DNA of 64,000 nt from Gammaproteobacteria bacterium (GCA_026708185.1 JAPOVK010000034.1:124001-188000); one strand, 5' to 3'; counted from the first letter of the stretch, positions 9,448-17,904 are shown. The notes: generated from the letters alone by a model not told the origin. Program-made: numbers and translations.

Positions 9448-9662
9448 GTCCGGTCCTCCTCTATCAGTGGTAGTCGACGATCTGCACATTCGACGGGCCG
9501 GGGCTCCCGTCCCGCCACTCGAAGCAGAGTCGCCACTGATCGGTGATGCGTATGCTCCATTGATCCCTGCGATCGCCCTTCAACCTTACCAGGCGATTGC
9601 CCGGCCCGCGCCAAGTCGCGCAGTCCGGTCGCCGCGTCGACTTTGCGCGACGCAGTCCGCGC
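9146..9662. repeat. Direct repeat unit 1 (diverged higBA copy)
   Basis: This stretch aligns with 15006-15532 in the same orientation over about 500 bases. The identity looks like 80-85% by eye in the higA coding part and the higB C-terminal part, with small indels. The two copies are about 5.9 kb apart and bracket the accessory genes between the tmRNA and the GMC dehydrogenase. Confidence 0.75.
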
Positions 9663-9665
9663 CAA
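9464..9665 (-). pseudogene. Degenerate higB toxin (copy 1)
   Basis: Aligning this stretch with the intact higB at 15326-15607 shows the same gene in decay. The C-terminal half is preserved, ending at TGA 9464-9466 with VQIVDYH as in the intact copy. One extra C near 9601-9612 (CCCGGCCCGCGCC against CCCGGCCGCGCC) shifts the frame just after LRDLARAG. A further nine bases are missing before it, and the first 20 or so codons are not recognisable. The product would not fold as a RelE-like toxin. It sits immediately upstream of the intact higA copy 1. Confidence 0.75.
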
Positions 9666-9760
9666 GCCGCATGACCCCGTCGGGTTTCCCGATCTCCCTG
9701 CGGCGCTTCGTCCTCAATCAGCGTGCCGCAGTTCGTTCGGCGCTACCCGCGTGCCGAGCG

Positions 9761-10588
9761 CTACGAGGGCTGGCCCATGCTGGTCGTGCTTGACATGGAA
9801 GCAACCGTCGGGTCGTAGAATCCCAACCCGGCGTACATGTCGAAGGCAAGCAGACTCCTGACGTCCGGCGACAGCTCCGCGATGCGTTCCTGCGGCACGT
9901 CCAAATACTGGTTCTCCTCCTGCCGCACCCAGCCCAACGAATAGGTCAGGATCACGCCATAGCGCCACTCGTTTGACCTGTTCGCCCCCGCACCGTGCAG
10001 CGTTCCGCCCAGCCAGAACAGCACCGCGCCGGCCGGCATCTCGGCGCTCAGAATCTCGTCGGGCCTGGGCTTTCGGTCAGCAGGCCATTTATGACTCCCC
10101 GGCACCACCAGAGTGGCGCCGTTGTCCGCGCGGAACTCCGTCACCGCCCACATGCTGGCCACGATGATGTTGGGGCGCGGCAAGGGAAAGAAGGTGAACG
10201 AATCCTCCTCCCGATGCAGCACCTGCTCGCGCGCACCAGGACCGACTTCGACGGTAGCGGAGACATGCAACTGGTAGCCATGCTCGCCATTGGGCAGCAG
10301 GTGGGTGTCGCAGACGTGCCGGCTCAACGGGTGAGCGACGAGGCGGTCGGTGACGCTCGGGGAGCGCACGACCAGGGCGGAAACGCGTCGCGTGCGGCCG
10401 GGGTAGAACTTCGTCGGGTCATCCTCCTCAATCACCCGCGCGTTCGCCATGTGTGGCGCCAGCTCGTCCTTGATGGACTGCCGTAGTTGCGCGTCCATGA
10501 GTCCGGTGACTACGGCACATCCCGCTTCGCCCAACGCCTCGGCGATGTCGCTGGCGGACGTGCCGGCAGAAAACTGAGGTATAGACAT
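9761..10588 (-). CDS. Phytanoyl-CoA dioxygenase (PhyH) family protein 1
   Basis: A 275-residue member of the Fe(II)/2-oxoglutarate-dependent PhyH family. The jelly-roll core includes NGATLVVPGSHKWPADRKP and AVLFWLGGTLHGAGANRSNE, whose His would be the distal iron ligand. The first ligand site reads LHREED, so the usual HxD is HxE here (H125, E127). The C-terminal WVRQEENQYL segment is shared with the PhyH gene at 29087-30034, making the two paralogues. The ATG at 10588 has GAGAGAG upstream; the longer frame is noise. The substrate is unknown; this family hydroxylates many small molecules besides phytanoyl-CoA. Confidence 0.87.
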   Translation of the reverse strand: MSIPQFSAGTSASDIAEALGEAGCAVVTGLMDAQLRQSIKDELAPHMANARVIEEDDPTKFYPGRTRRVSALVVRSPSVTDRLVAHPLSRHVCDTHLLPNGEHGYQLHVSATVEVGPGAREQVLHREEDSFTFFPLPRPNIIVASMWAVTEFRADNGATLVVPGSHKWPADRKPRPDEILSAEMPAGAVLFWLGGTLHGAGANRSNEWRYGVILTYSLGWVRQEENQYLDVPQERIAELSPDVRSLLAFDMYAGLGFYDPTVASMSSTTSMGQPS

Positions 10589-10848
10589 CTGGTCTCTCTC
10601 CACTCTTCGAAACCGCGCCCGTCGCGGGCCCGTTGAAGGTCGGTGCACCACGCAAGCCGAAGCTGCTCTGAGCGGCGCGATAGCCTTGCTCGACACGCAT
10701 CATACCCGCCGGGTCCCCTAAAGAGCGGCCAGTGATGACGTCGGCGCGCATGAGATGTCGACGACCACGCCACGCCCGCTCGCGGCTCCCCAGCGCCCCA
10801 CCACGGCTGCGATCCAGTCGGTGCACTGCACATGCTGGCAGCGAGGAG

Positions 10849-10868
10849 GTATGTTATAACGTAACGTC
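10849..10868 (+). promoter_or_regulatory. Zur-like operator
   Basis: The segment GTATGTTATAACGTAACG contains the perfect palindrome GTTATAAC (10853-10860) with AT and GT flanks. It resembles the gammaproteobacterial Zur box, whose core is TGTTATAACATAACA. It lies 20-40 bases upstream of the zinc GTPase ATG, and the internal TATAAC could be the -10 element, so bound Zur would block RNA polymerase. Zur is the zinc-dependent repressor of zinc-scarcity genes. Confidence 0.6.
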
Positions 10869-10886
10869 CATTGGAGGCAGGCAGAC

Positions 10887-12104
10887 ATGGGATCACCTCT
10901 ACCCGTAACCGTACTGTCGGGGTTTCTCGGCGCCGGCAAGACGACGCTCATGAATCACGTGCTCAACAACCGTGAGGGGCTGCGGGTTGCGGTCATCGTG
11001 AACGACATGGGAGAGGTCAACATCGACGCCGACCTCCTCCGACAGGACGTGTCGCTCCAGCAAGTGGACGAGAAGCTTGTTGAGATGACCAACGGCTGCA
11101 TCTGCTGCACGCTTAGGGAGGACTTGCTCGTCGAGGTCGCGCGCCTCGCGGACGAGGGACGGTTCGACTACCTCCTCATCGAGTCGACCGGTGTCTCCGA
11201 GCCGTTGCCAGTGGCCGAGACATTCACGTTCGAGGATGAAATGGGCCGCTCGCTGTCTTCGGTGGCCAAGCTCGACACCATGGTGACCGTCGTCGACGCC
11301 TACAACTTCCCGCGGCTGATGGTCGAGGCCGAGAACCTCAAAGACAAGAACATGGAGGTCGGCGAGGACGACGAACGCAACATCGCCAATCTCCTCGTTG
11401 ACCAGGTCGAGTTCAGCAACGTCATCGTGGTGACGAAGACCGACTTGCTCAATGCCTCCCAAACTCGCGCCATGCTCGCCACACTCCGCCGCCTCAATCC
11501 CGGCGCCGAGGTGATCGTCGCGGACCACGGAAAGATCGAGCCAGCCGCCATTCTCGGCACAGCCAAGTTCGATATGGCCGAGGCCGCGAACGCGCCCGGC
11601 TGGCTGGCGGAACTCCGTGGCGAACACACGCCGGAGACCGAGGAATACGGTATCGGCAGCTTCGTCTACCAGGCGCGCCGGCCCTTCCACCCGCAGCGGC
11701 TCTACGACTTTCTCGTCGCGGGTTGGCGCCACGGCAACCTTGTTCGATCAAAGGGCTACTTCTGGTTAGCCTCGCGTTTCGATCAAGCGGGTTCATGGTC
11801 CCAGGCAGGCGGCATCATGAATCACGGATTCGCTGGCCTCTTCTGGTCAGCGGTGCCCGAGGATCAGTGGCCTGACGACACGGACCATAGAGTGCAGATT
11901 GAAAGCAAGTGCGAACCGCCATACGGCGACCGGCGTCAGGAGATCGTCTTCATCGGGCGAGGGCTCGACGAAGGGCAAGCAAGACGAGCACTGGATGCCT
12001 GCCTCCTCGATGAGAGAGAGCTTGGCGCCGGTCCGGATCGATGGAAACAGTTCCCCGATCCCTTCCCTCAATGGATCCGCGAAGTCGAGGAGGCAGGAGT
12101 CTGA
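10887..12104 (+). CDS. Zinc metallochaperone GTPase (COG0523, ZigA/YciC-like)
   Basis: A 405-residue GTPase of the CobW/COG0523 group, which delivers metal to client proteins at the cost of GTP. The Walker A GFLGAGKT is at residues 12-19, the metal-binding CXCC motif (C71-I-C-C74) follows, ESTGVSEP is present, and the CobW C-terminal domain starts near residue 250 ([20 protein letters not shown]). The SD GGAGG lies 10 bases before the ATG. The Zur-like palindrome upstream and the DUF1826 gene coupled downstream match the zinc-starvation pair of other Proteobacteria, so zinc is the likely metal. Confidence 0.9.
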   Translation: MGSPLPVTVLSGFLGAGKTTLMNHVLNNREGLRVAVIVNDMGEVNIDADLLRQDVSLQQVDEKLVEMTNGCICCTLREDLLVEVARLADEGRFDYLLIESTGVSEPLPVAETFTFEDEMGRSLSSVAKLDTMVTVVDAYNFPRLMVEAENLKDKNMEVGEDDERNIANLLVDQVEFSNVIVVTKTDLLNASQTRAMLATLRRLNPGAEVIVADHGKIEPAAILGTAKFDMAEAANAPGWLAELRGEHTPETEEYGIGSFVYQARRPFHPQRLYDFLVAGWRHGNLVRSKGYFWLASRFDQAGSWSQAGGIMNHGFAGLFWSAVPEDQWPDDTDHRVQIESKCEPPYGDRRQEIVFIGRGLDEGQARRALDACLLDERELGAGPDRWKQFPDPFPQWIREVEEAGV

Positions 12105-12712
12105 TGCGACAAGTCACCGGTGGTCAGCTAGGCGACTTTGCAGCGATCTACGACGACGACGTGGAGATCGTCAGCGTGGCACGCCCAGAAGCGACAACTC
12201 ATGAAGCCTACGCTAGGCGTTTGATCAGTTCGCGTCACGTTCCGCAATTGCGGTGGGTCCAGGCTGCGGATGATCGCGAAGCCCCGGCGAGTGGGCTGCC
12301 AGCGACAATCGACGCCGACGTCCGTTCAGCGCTCGTCGATCAAATCGCTGAGGCGAGCGAGATGTTGGGCGAGCTGATCGGCTGTGAACGGGTCGGTGTT
12401 CGACTCGAGACGCTGAGCGCTCCCATGTGCCCGCGATTTCATGCGGACCATGTGCTCTGCCGGATGCTAATCACGCTCAGCGGAGCGGGCACGGAGTGGA
12501 TTCCCAACAGCGACGTCGACTGGGATGTTTTCTCCAATCTCGAAACCACCGCACCACCCGTCCAAGCGGACCGGCAGGTCCAGCATATGACCACGGGCCA
12601 CTGGTCGCTGCTGAAAGGTGGCGCGTGGACCGATGGCTTTCGCGGTGTCGTGCACAGGTCTCCCCATGGCGTTGGTGAACGATTGCTTCTAGCGCTTGAC
12701 CCGGTTTTTTGA
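12104..12712 (+). CDS. DUF1826 domain protein, probable Zur-regulon partner
   Basis: A 202-residue soluble protein of the DUF1826 type. The conserved part is RVGVRLETLSAPMCPRFHADHVLCRML and GAGTEWIPNSDVDWDVF, then HRSPHGVGERLLLALDP. Its biochemical function is not established. The ATG overlaps the stop of the COG0523 GTPase by one base (CTGATG), so both genes are made from one message and would share Zur control. The RFHADH segment has the look of a metal site, but that is inference. Confidence 0.8.
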   Translation: MRQVTGGQLGDFAAIYDDDVEIVSVARPEATTHEAYARRLISSRHVPQLRWVQAADDREAPASGLPATIDADVRSALVDQIAEASEMLGELIGCERVGVRLETLSAPMCPRFHADHVLCRMLITLSGAGTEWIPNSDVDWDVFSNLETTAPPVQADRQVQHMTTGHWSLLKGGAWTDGFRGVVHRSPHGVGERLLLALDPVF

Positions 12713-12769
12713 GCACCGACGTCGTTCGGGTTTCGTAACGGACGAGTGACCCCCGTTAGGGCGACGAGC

Positions 12770-13231
12770 CTATTGTCCGGGATACGGCGTCCCATCTTTG
12801 TGTACGAATCGACCGTCGCTGTTGGCACTCATCATGTCGACATCGGAGCACGTTGTCAGGTCTTCGGGTTGGCGCGAGCCAACTTCCAGGTAGCTGGCCA
12901 TGGCGGCGGATCTGTTGATCATGTGATGACCATTGCCAGTGCCCTTGGGAAAGGCAGCGCAATCGCCCGCGTGGAGCACGGTCTCGCCGCCGTCCTCGAC
13001 CAGCGTTAGCTCCCCCTCAAGGACGTAGACGAATTCGTCCTCATGCGAATGCCAATGGCGCTGGCTTGACCAGTTGCCGGGTGGCAGGTGCATGAGATTG
13101 ACCCCGAAGTCGCTGAGCCCGCCAGCTTCGCCGAGCCAGTGCCGTACGCGTTCCGAACATGGGGCATTGAACTCAGGTGGATAGATGGTCCCTACGCTTT
13201 TCGGTACGCGGGACATGTCGACCTTGGGCAT
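12770..13231 (-). CDS. Cupin-domain protein
   Basis: A 153-residue single cupin. Cupin motif 1 is HWHSHEDEFVYVLEGELTLV and motif 2 is HAGDCAAFPKGTGNGHHMIN, giving three His and one Glu for a metal. Single-domain cupins of this type (MPKVDMSRVPKSVGTIYPPE) are common in Proteobacteria but their substrates are unknown. I used the ATG at 13231, which starts MPKVDMS; the longer frame to 13339 runs into non-conserved sequence. It points away from the AlkD-like gene. Confidence 0.85.
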   Translation of the reverse strand: MPKVDMSRVPKSVGTIYPPEFNAPCSERVRHWLGEAGGLSDFGVNLMHLPPGNWSSQRHWHSHEDEFVYVLEGELTLVEDGGETVLHAGDCAAFPKGTGNGHHMINRSAAMASYLEVGSRQPEDLTTCSDVDMMSANSDGRFVHKDGTPYPGQ

Positions 13232-13378
13232 ATGAACCTCGCTCGATCGGGGGTTGTGAGCCCAATGAGCATAGCGTAGGGGCATGCGCGGGGCGGAAGA
13301 CATGCCATCTGCCAAGACGATGGACGCGTGCAAGGGCATCCCCTACGCTCATTATGTTGAGTTCGCCTTTTGAGCCCC

Positions 13379-14080
13379 ATGCGCGATGCGCTTCTCGAGG
13401 AGCTACGCGCCGCAGCCGATCCGGAACGGGCGCAGGGCCAGCAGGCCTACATGAAGTCCGCGATGCCGTTCTACGGCGTCACGGTGCCCCAGGTCAGGCG
13501 AATCGTCGCGTCGCTCGTGCGCGAACGTCCATTCGCGAACGCCGAAACCTGGCAAGCCACCGTGCTCGACATCTGGCGCGGGGCCGCCAAGCGTGAAGAG
13601 CGCTACGCAGCGGTCGAAGTCCTGAACCACGCCCGTTGCCGGCGCTGGTTGACACCTTCGGTGTTGCCGACCATCGAGGAAATCGTCGTCACCGGCGCGT
13701 GGTGGGACTTCGTTGACGCCATCGCCAGCCGTGCCGTCGGCACAGCGCTTGCGAACGACCCGGCCGAGGTCGGTAGCCTGCTTCGCACATGGTCGGTCGA
13801 TCCAAACATCTGGAAACGCCGCACCGCGATCCTGGCGCAGCTCAAACGAGGCCGGAACACCGACGAGGTGCTCCTGTTCGACCTCATCGAACCGTCCATC
13901 GGCGAGAGCGAGTTCTTCCTACGCAAGGCCATCGGCTGGGCGCTTCGCACGTACTCGAAGGTCGAGCCCGACGCCGTGGTGGGCTACGTGGCCGCGAACG
14001 CGGGGAGACTCTCGCCGTTGACGAAGCGGGAAGGGCTTAAGGCACTCCTGAAGTCCGGCCTGGTGGCGAGCCTTCCGTGA
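13379..14080 (+). CDS. DNA alkylation repair protein (AlkD-like HEAT-repeat glycosylase)
   Basis: A 233-residue all-helical protein of the AlkC/AlkD superfamily, which excises alkylated bases without base flipping. Landmarks are MKSAMPFYGVTVPQVRRIV near the N-terminus, KREERYAAVEVLNH, WWDFVDAIASRAVG, the conserved NIWKRRTAILAQL, and FLRKAIGWALRTYSKVEPD at the end. The ATG at 13379 is preferred over a TTG nine bases upstream. It stands alone, divergent from the cupin gene. Confidence 0.9.
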   Translation: MRDALLEELRAAADPERAQGQQAYMKSAMPFYGVTVPQVRRIVASLVRERPFANAETWQATVLDIWRGAAKREERYAAVEVLNHARCRRWLTPSVLPTIEEIVVTGAWWDFVDAIASRAVGTALANDPAEVGSLLRTWSVDPNIWKRRTAILAQLKRGRNTDEVLLFDLIEPSIGESEFFLRKAIGWALRTYSKVEPDAVVGYVAANAGRLSPLTKREGLKALLKSGLVASLP

Positions 14081-14117
14081 TCGAGGATCGCGCGAAGTCT
14101 GCCATGGGTCGCGGCGA

Positions 14118-14352
14118 TCATTCCGTCGCACGGGGGTCGACAACCTCGACTCCCGTGCCTCCGAAGCCCCAGCGTTCTGGTTGACGATGGTGGCATCGTG
14201 CGAGCCCGAGGTGGCCGCGATCTGACTGGGCGCCCCGCTGCTCGCCAATCCGCGGCGACCTCTGCGTAAGTCCGGGCCGCAGCGCTGTCGAACGAGAGAG
14301 TACGGTCGCGAAGCCGTAGTCCAGCCAACGGGCCATGGCGCAGCCTCAAGCG
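14118..14352 (-). pseudogene. Relic of a VapC-type PIN toxin
   Basis: No intact gene lies here, but pieces of a PIN-domain toxin can be read on the minus strand in three frames. RLRDRTLSFDSAAARTYAEVAADWRAAGR is in the first; a short PSQIAATSGSHDATIVNQNA is in a second, in the place of the usual AQIAAIARSRGATIATRN; and GFGGTGVEVVDPRAT closes it in a third, matching the common VapC end FEGTGVEVVDPW. At least two frameshifts separate them. The N-terminus is gone and no antitoxin is left beside it. The rest of the 330-base gap shows nothing else. Confidence 0.6.
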
Positions 14353-14410
14353 AGTTTCGTCGTATGTCGTCAGGCAGGGTCGCCGTGCCAGAGCACGGGA
14401 GGTTGCCCGT

Positions 14411-15310
14411 TCAGTCCAATGACACGCGACTAGCCCTAAAGGTAATGCTCGGTGGAAGCGATCCGACAAGGGAAGGCTGCGCGAAGGTATTGGCGATGAC
14501 GAGGTCGGTCGGCGGATGATCCCTACGGCCCGAGTCTCCGACGTGCTCGGGGACTCCGATGCCTAGGCGCTCCTTGACGCCCTCTTGGAGCACGTATTCG
14601 AGGTGCCCCAACGCGTGGCTGCTTCCTGTCAGGTCCGGTGTTGCGTACAAAAACCAGCTACGCTCGCGAACCTGGCGCATTACCTCGTTCCTGTTCGGCA
14701 GGTTGAGCGCGACGTCGTTGGCGTTGAAAACCGCGACAGGGTCGCGAAGGAAGGCGTCCGCATTTCTCGGAATCCAGTACCGTTCGTTCGGCGCGGTGAA
14801 CCATGTTTGGAGGTGAGAGCGTCCTCGCCGCCGGGTGTTGACCGACTTGCCGACATAGATCGGGATGTATCCGCGCTCGGTCGTGTCCAGCGCGATGGCA
14901 TACACGCCGCCGCAGGCGGGCACGGTCCTATCGATGCCGGGCATGGGTATACCGTGCCACTGGAGGTCGTACACAGGCATGTCGCTCATCCCCGACGTCG
15001 AGGTTCCCGGCGCCGACAAACGGCGGTCTCCCGCGATCGACGGCAGGCGCTCAATCTCGTCGCCGCGCTCGCGTCCCGCCAGTCTCAGGTCGTACAGCTT
15101 CTGCAGGTTGAGCCAGAACTCGCCGGTCGTGCCGAAGAACCGGCCCAGGCGCAGCGCGGTGTCGCCCGTGACGGCACGCTGGCCGTTCAGGATCTGCGTT
15201 ATCCGGTTCACCGGCACTTCGATCCGCCGTGCCAGCTCGGCCGCGCTCATCCCGAGCGCCTCGAGGTCATCCCGCAGCGTCTCGCCCGGATGTATCGGTT
15301 CACGCGCCAT
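14411..15310 (-). CDS. HigA antitoxin fused to a GIY-YIG nuclease-like domain
   Basis: Residues 1-100 are a HigA antitoxin almost the same as copy 1 (HPGETLRDDLEALGMSAAEL, VNRITQILNGQRAVTGDTAL). The frame then continues for about 190 residues with a GIY-YIG domain: GGVYAIA (134-140), YIPIYVGKS (148-156), R160-R164 and H166, and GHLEYVLQEG with E238 in the catalytic Glu place. Plain HigA copy 1 stops at residue 102, exactly where the fusion begins. M108 (14989) could be the old start of a separate nuclease gene. The ATG is 15 bases after the intact higB. Whether the extra domain cuts DNA is unknown. Confidence 0.85.
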   Translation of the reverse strand: MAREPIHPGETLRDDLEALGMSAAELARRIEVPVNRITQILNGQRAVTGDTALRLGRFFGTTGEFWLNLQKLYDLRLAGRERGDEIERLPSIAGDRRLSAPGTSTSGMSDMPVYDLQWHGIPMPGIDRTVPACGGVYAIALDTTERGYIPIYVGKSVNTRRRGRSHLQTWFTAPNERYWIPRNADAFLRDPVAVFNANDVALNLPNRNEVMRQVRERSWFLYATPDLTGSSHALGHLEYVLQEGVKERLGIGVPEHVGDSGRRDHPPTDLVIANTFAQPSLVGSLPPSITFRASRVSLD

Positions 15311-15532
15311 GCCTCTCTTCCTCGATCAGTGATAGTCGACGATCTGGACCCTCGTCGGGCCGGGGCTTCGGTCTCGCCACTCGAAACAGATTCGCCACTG
15401 GTCGTTGATGCGTATGCTCCATTGGCCCCTGCGATCGCCCTTCAACCCTTCCAAGCGATTACCCGGCCGCGCCAGATCGCGCAGGCCGGTCGCCGCATCG
15501 AGTTGGTCGAGCTTGCGCGACGCAGCCCGCGC
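15006..15532. repeat. Direct repeat unit 2 (diverged higBA copy)
   Basis: The partner of the repeat at 9146-9662, same orientation. It covers the higA part of the fused antitoxin and most of higB. Here higB is intact, so this copy preserves the ancestral module, while copy 1 has decayed. Confidence 0.75.
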
Positions 15533-15607
15533 GAACCCGGAGAACGCGGAAACCCGTCGTCCGTTGTAGAAGTCTTCCGTTCTCTTGTCTGCGAATCCCG
15601 CAATCAA
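15326..15607 (-). CDS. higB: HigB-type RelE/ParE-superfamily toxin
   Basis: A 93-residue toxin of the HigB group, which cleaves mRNA on the ribosome. The frame reads MIAGFADKRTEDFYNGRRV at the start, then LDQLDAATGLRDLARPGNRL, LKGDRRGQWSIRINDQWRIC and WRDRSPGPTRVQIVDYH; the RINDQWRICF strand is typical. The likely start is a TTG at 15607, since family members begin at this residue and no ATG is in frame. The toxin-first order is the usual one for higBA. It is followed after 15 bases by the HigA-GIY-YIG gene, its presumed antitoxin. Confidence 0.88.
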   Translation of the reverse strand: MIAGFADKRTEDFYNGRRVSAFSGFARAASRKLDQLDAATGLRDLARPGNRLEGLKGDRRGQWSIRINDQWRICFEWRDRSPGPTRVQIVDYH

Positions 15608-15637
15608 CGTCCATCCGACCGGCGCAACTCGCGTTCC

Positions 15638-15666
15638 AGCCTAGGCCCCGGTATGCGTTACGTCAA
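15638..15666 (-). promoter_or_regulatory. Predicted higB promoter
   Basis: On the minus strand TTGACG (15661-15666) is separated by 17 bases from TAGGCT (15638-15643), a fair sigma-70 pair ending about 30 bases before the higB start. The -35 lies inside an imperfect inverted repeat (GTTACG, five bases, CGTAAT) that could be the HigA operator. Confidence 0.4.
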
Positions 15667-15817
15667 GCGTAATCCTGCTGGCGCTCCGCTGCGGACAGTC
15701 GCGTCGATTGAAGGGGCAAAGCCAGCGTGTCGAGACCGATGTTAGTCTGACATGATCGCGGGCAGCGCTCAGTCAACCAGCGCATCCCCGACTACCACGC
15801 ACTTTCCGGAGAGATGA

Positions 15818-17434
15818 ATGCCAGCTACGCAAAATGATCCCGTCGACGTCCTGATCATCGGTGCCGGCGCCTCCGGTGCCGCGGTGGCGTGGAGCCTCGC
15901 CGAGACGCGCATGCACATCGTGTGCATGGAACAGGGGGACTGGACGAATCCCGCCGAGTACCCGACGAACTTTGCGGACTGGGAGCAGCGCCTCGGCGGA
16001 TCAGACAGCATCGACCCGAACGTGCGCGGACGCGAGACGGACTACCCGATCAACAACGACGAGTCGCCGATCTCCGTGGTGAACTTCAACGGCGTGGGCG
16101 GGAGCACGATCCTCTACGCCGCCCACTTTCCCCGACTGCATCCGTCCGACTTCCGGGTCAAGACCCTGGATGGCGTGGCGGACGACTGGCCGGTGAGCTA
16201 CGGCACTCTCGAACCGTACTTCGCCGAGAACGACCGCATGATGGGGGTTTCGGGCCTGGCCGGCGATCCCTCGTATCCGCCCAAGCAGCCGCCGCTGCCA
16301 CCGCTGCCGCTCGGGCTCCAGGGGGAAACGGTGGCGCGCGGTTTCAACCGGCTCGGCTGGCACTGGTGGCCTGCGGACAGCGCCATCATCTCCCGGCCCT
16401 ACGAGGGGCGGGACGAGTGCAAGAACCTCGGGCCCTGCACATCCGGCTGCGCGCAGGGGGCCAAGTCCAGCACGGACATCACGTACTGGCCCGTGGCACT
16501 GCGCAACGGCGTCGAGCTGCGCACGCGCTGCCGCGTCCGGGAAATCACGGTGAACGCCCAAGGTATGGCGGACGGGGTCGTCTACTACGATGCCGACGGC
16601 GAGGAACGCCACCAGCGCGCCGAGGTGGTCGTGCTCGCCTGCAACGGCGTGGGCACGCCGCGCATCCTTCTCAACTCGACCTCGGCACAGTTCCCGGACG
16701 GGTTGGCGAACAGTAGCGGCCTGGTCGGCAAGAACCTCATGTTCCACCCGGTCGGCTTCGTGCGGGGCCTCTTCGAGGAGCGGCTCGACAGCCACAAGGG
16801 CCCGCAAGGGTGCTGCATGCTGAGCAACCAGTTCTACGAGACCGACCCCGAACGGGACTTCGTACGCGGCTACATGATGCAGATCGTCCGCGGCGGCATC
16901 TGGCCGTGGACGACCGCGATGCTCGGGGCGTCGTCCGGGACCATTCCCTGGGGCCCCGGACACCACGAAGCGTTCGAGCGGCGATTCGACCACACCGCCA
17001 ACATCGGCATCCTCTGCGAGGACCTGCCCGAGGAGCACAACACCGTCACCCTCGACCCCGAACTCGTCGACTCGGACGGCATCCCGGCGCCAAAAATCAA
17101 CTACACCTTGAGCGAGAACAGCCGGCGGATGCTGGACCACGGTGTGGCGCGCGCGACCGAAGTCATGGAGGTGGCGGGCGCCATCGACGTCACGGGCGGC
17201 GGACCCGCCCGGGTCGCCGGGTGGCACCTGCTCGGCACGGCGCGGATGGGCAACGACCCGGAGACATCGGTGGTCAACTCCTGGGGCCGCAGCCACGACG
17301 TGAAGAACCTCTTCGTCGTCGACGGCAGCATCTTCGTGACGTCCGGCGGCGTGAACCCCACCAGCACGATCCAGGCGCTGGCGCTCTACGTCGCCGACAC
17401 GATGAAGAAGAACCTCGCCAACCTGTTCGATTGA
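15818..17434 (+). CDS. GMC-family FAD oxidoreductase (dehydrogenase flavoprotein subunit)
   Basis: A 538-residue flavoprotein related to gluconate/sorbitol-type dehydrogenases. The FAD-binding VLIIGAGASGAAVAWSLAE is at residues 8-26, and the C-terminal GMC signature is GWHLLGTARMGNDP with VVDGSIFVTSGGVNPTSTI. There is no signal peptide. The small-subunit gene follows after 11 bases, so the pair probably forms a heterodimer passing electrons to a cytochrome; no cytochrome subunit is directly adjacent. An SD-like CCGGAGAG precedes the ATG. The alcohol or sugar substrate cannot be read from the sequence. Confidence 0.92.
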   Translation: MPATQNDPVDVLIIGAGASGAAVAWSLAETRMHIVCMEQGDWTNPAEYPTNFADWEQRLGGSDSIDPNVRGRETDYPINNDESPISVVNFNGVGGSTILYAAHFPRLHPSDFRVKTLDGVADDWPVSYGTLEPYFAENDRMMGVSGLAGDPSYPPKQPPLPPLPLGLQGETVARGFNRLGWHWWPADSAIISRPYEGRDECKNLGPCTSGCAQGAKSSTDITYWPVALRNGVELRTRCRVREITVNAQGMADGVVYYDADGEERHQRAEVVVLACNGVGTPRILLNSTSAQFPDGLANSSGLVGKNLMFHPVGFVRGLFEERLDSHKGPQGCCMLSNQFYETDPERDFVRGYMMQIVRGGIWPWTTAMLGASSGTIPWGPGHHEAFERRFDHTANIGILCEDLPEEHNTVTLDPELVDSDGIPAPKINYTLSENSRRMLDHGVARATEVMEVAGAIDVTGGGPARVAGWHLLGTARMGNDPETSVVNSWGRSHDVKNLFVVDGSIFVTSGGVNPTSTIQALALYVADTMKKNLANLFD

Positions 17435-17445
17435 AGGGCTCAAGC

Positions 17446-17904
17446 ATGAACGACAAACTCATCGCCTCGGACGCGCCCTTCACGCCCGAGGAGCAAGCCA
17501 TCCTGGATGCGCTCGCCGACACGATCGTGCCGGCGAGCGAGGACGGCGTCATGCCGAGCGCGGGTGAACTGGACGTCGCGGGGTACGTTGCCCAGAACGC
17601 CACCGACTTCCTCACGGAACTGGGCGAGATCATCGAAGGGTTCGGCGCGGAGTTCGCGGGGGAGACGCTCGTGGTTCGCGTCGATCAGGTGAAGGCATTC
17701 AGCGAAGCGCGGCCGGAGGCGTTCCAGCGCCTGCTCGCCGAGGTGTACGGCTGCTATTACCAGGACGCGCGCGTGCTCGAGGGCATCGGCGTCGGCGCCG
17801 GACCGCCGTTCCCGCGGGGCAACACCGTGGAACCCGGCGACCTGTCGCTGCTCGACCCGGTGATGGCCAACCCGACGAAATGGCGCCGCGACGTGCCCGA
17901 GTAG
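17446..17904 (+). CDS. Gluconate 2-dehydrogenase subunit 3 family protein
   Basis: A 152-residue partner subunit of GMC dehydrogenases. It begins MNDKLIASDAPFTPEEQAIL followed by DALADTIVPASEDGVMPSAG, the recurring N-terminal pattern of this family, and ends after LLDPVMANPTKWR. Family members usually have a Tat signal, but none is present here, in keeping with the leaderless flavoprotein. It sits 11 bases after the flavoprotein gene in one operon. Confidence 0.85.
   Translation: MNDKLIASDAPFTPEEQAILDALADTIVPASEDGVMPSAGELDVAGYVAQNATDFLTELGEIIEGFGAEFAGETLVVRVDQVKAFSEARPEAFQRLLAEVYGCYYQDARVLEGIGVGAGPPFPRGNTVEPGDLSLLDPVMANPTKWRRDVPE

Noticed and set aside
16001-17443. A 480-codon minus-strand frame opposite the GMC dehydrogenase
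   Set aside because: Shadow; no motif and the plus-strand gene is unambiguous.
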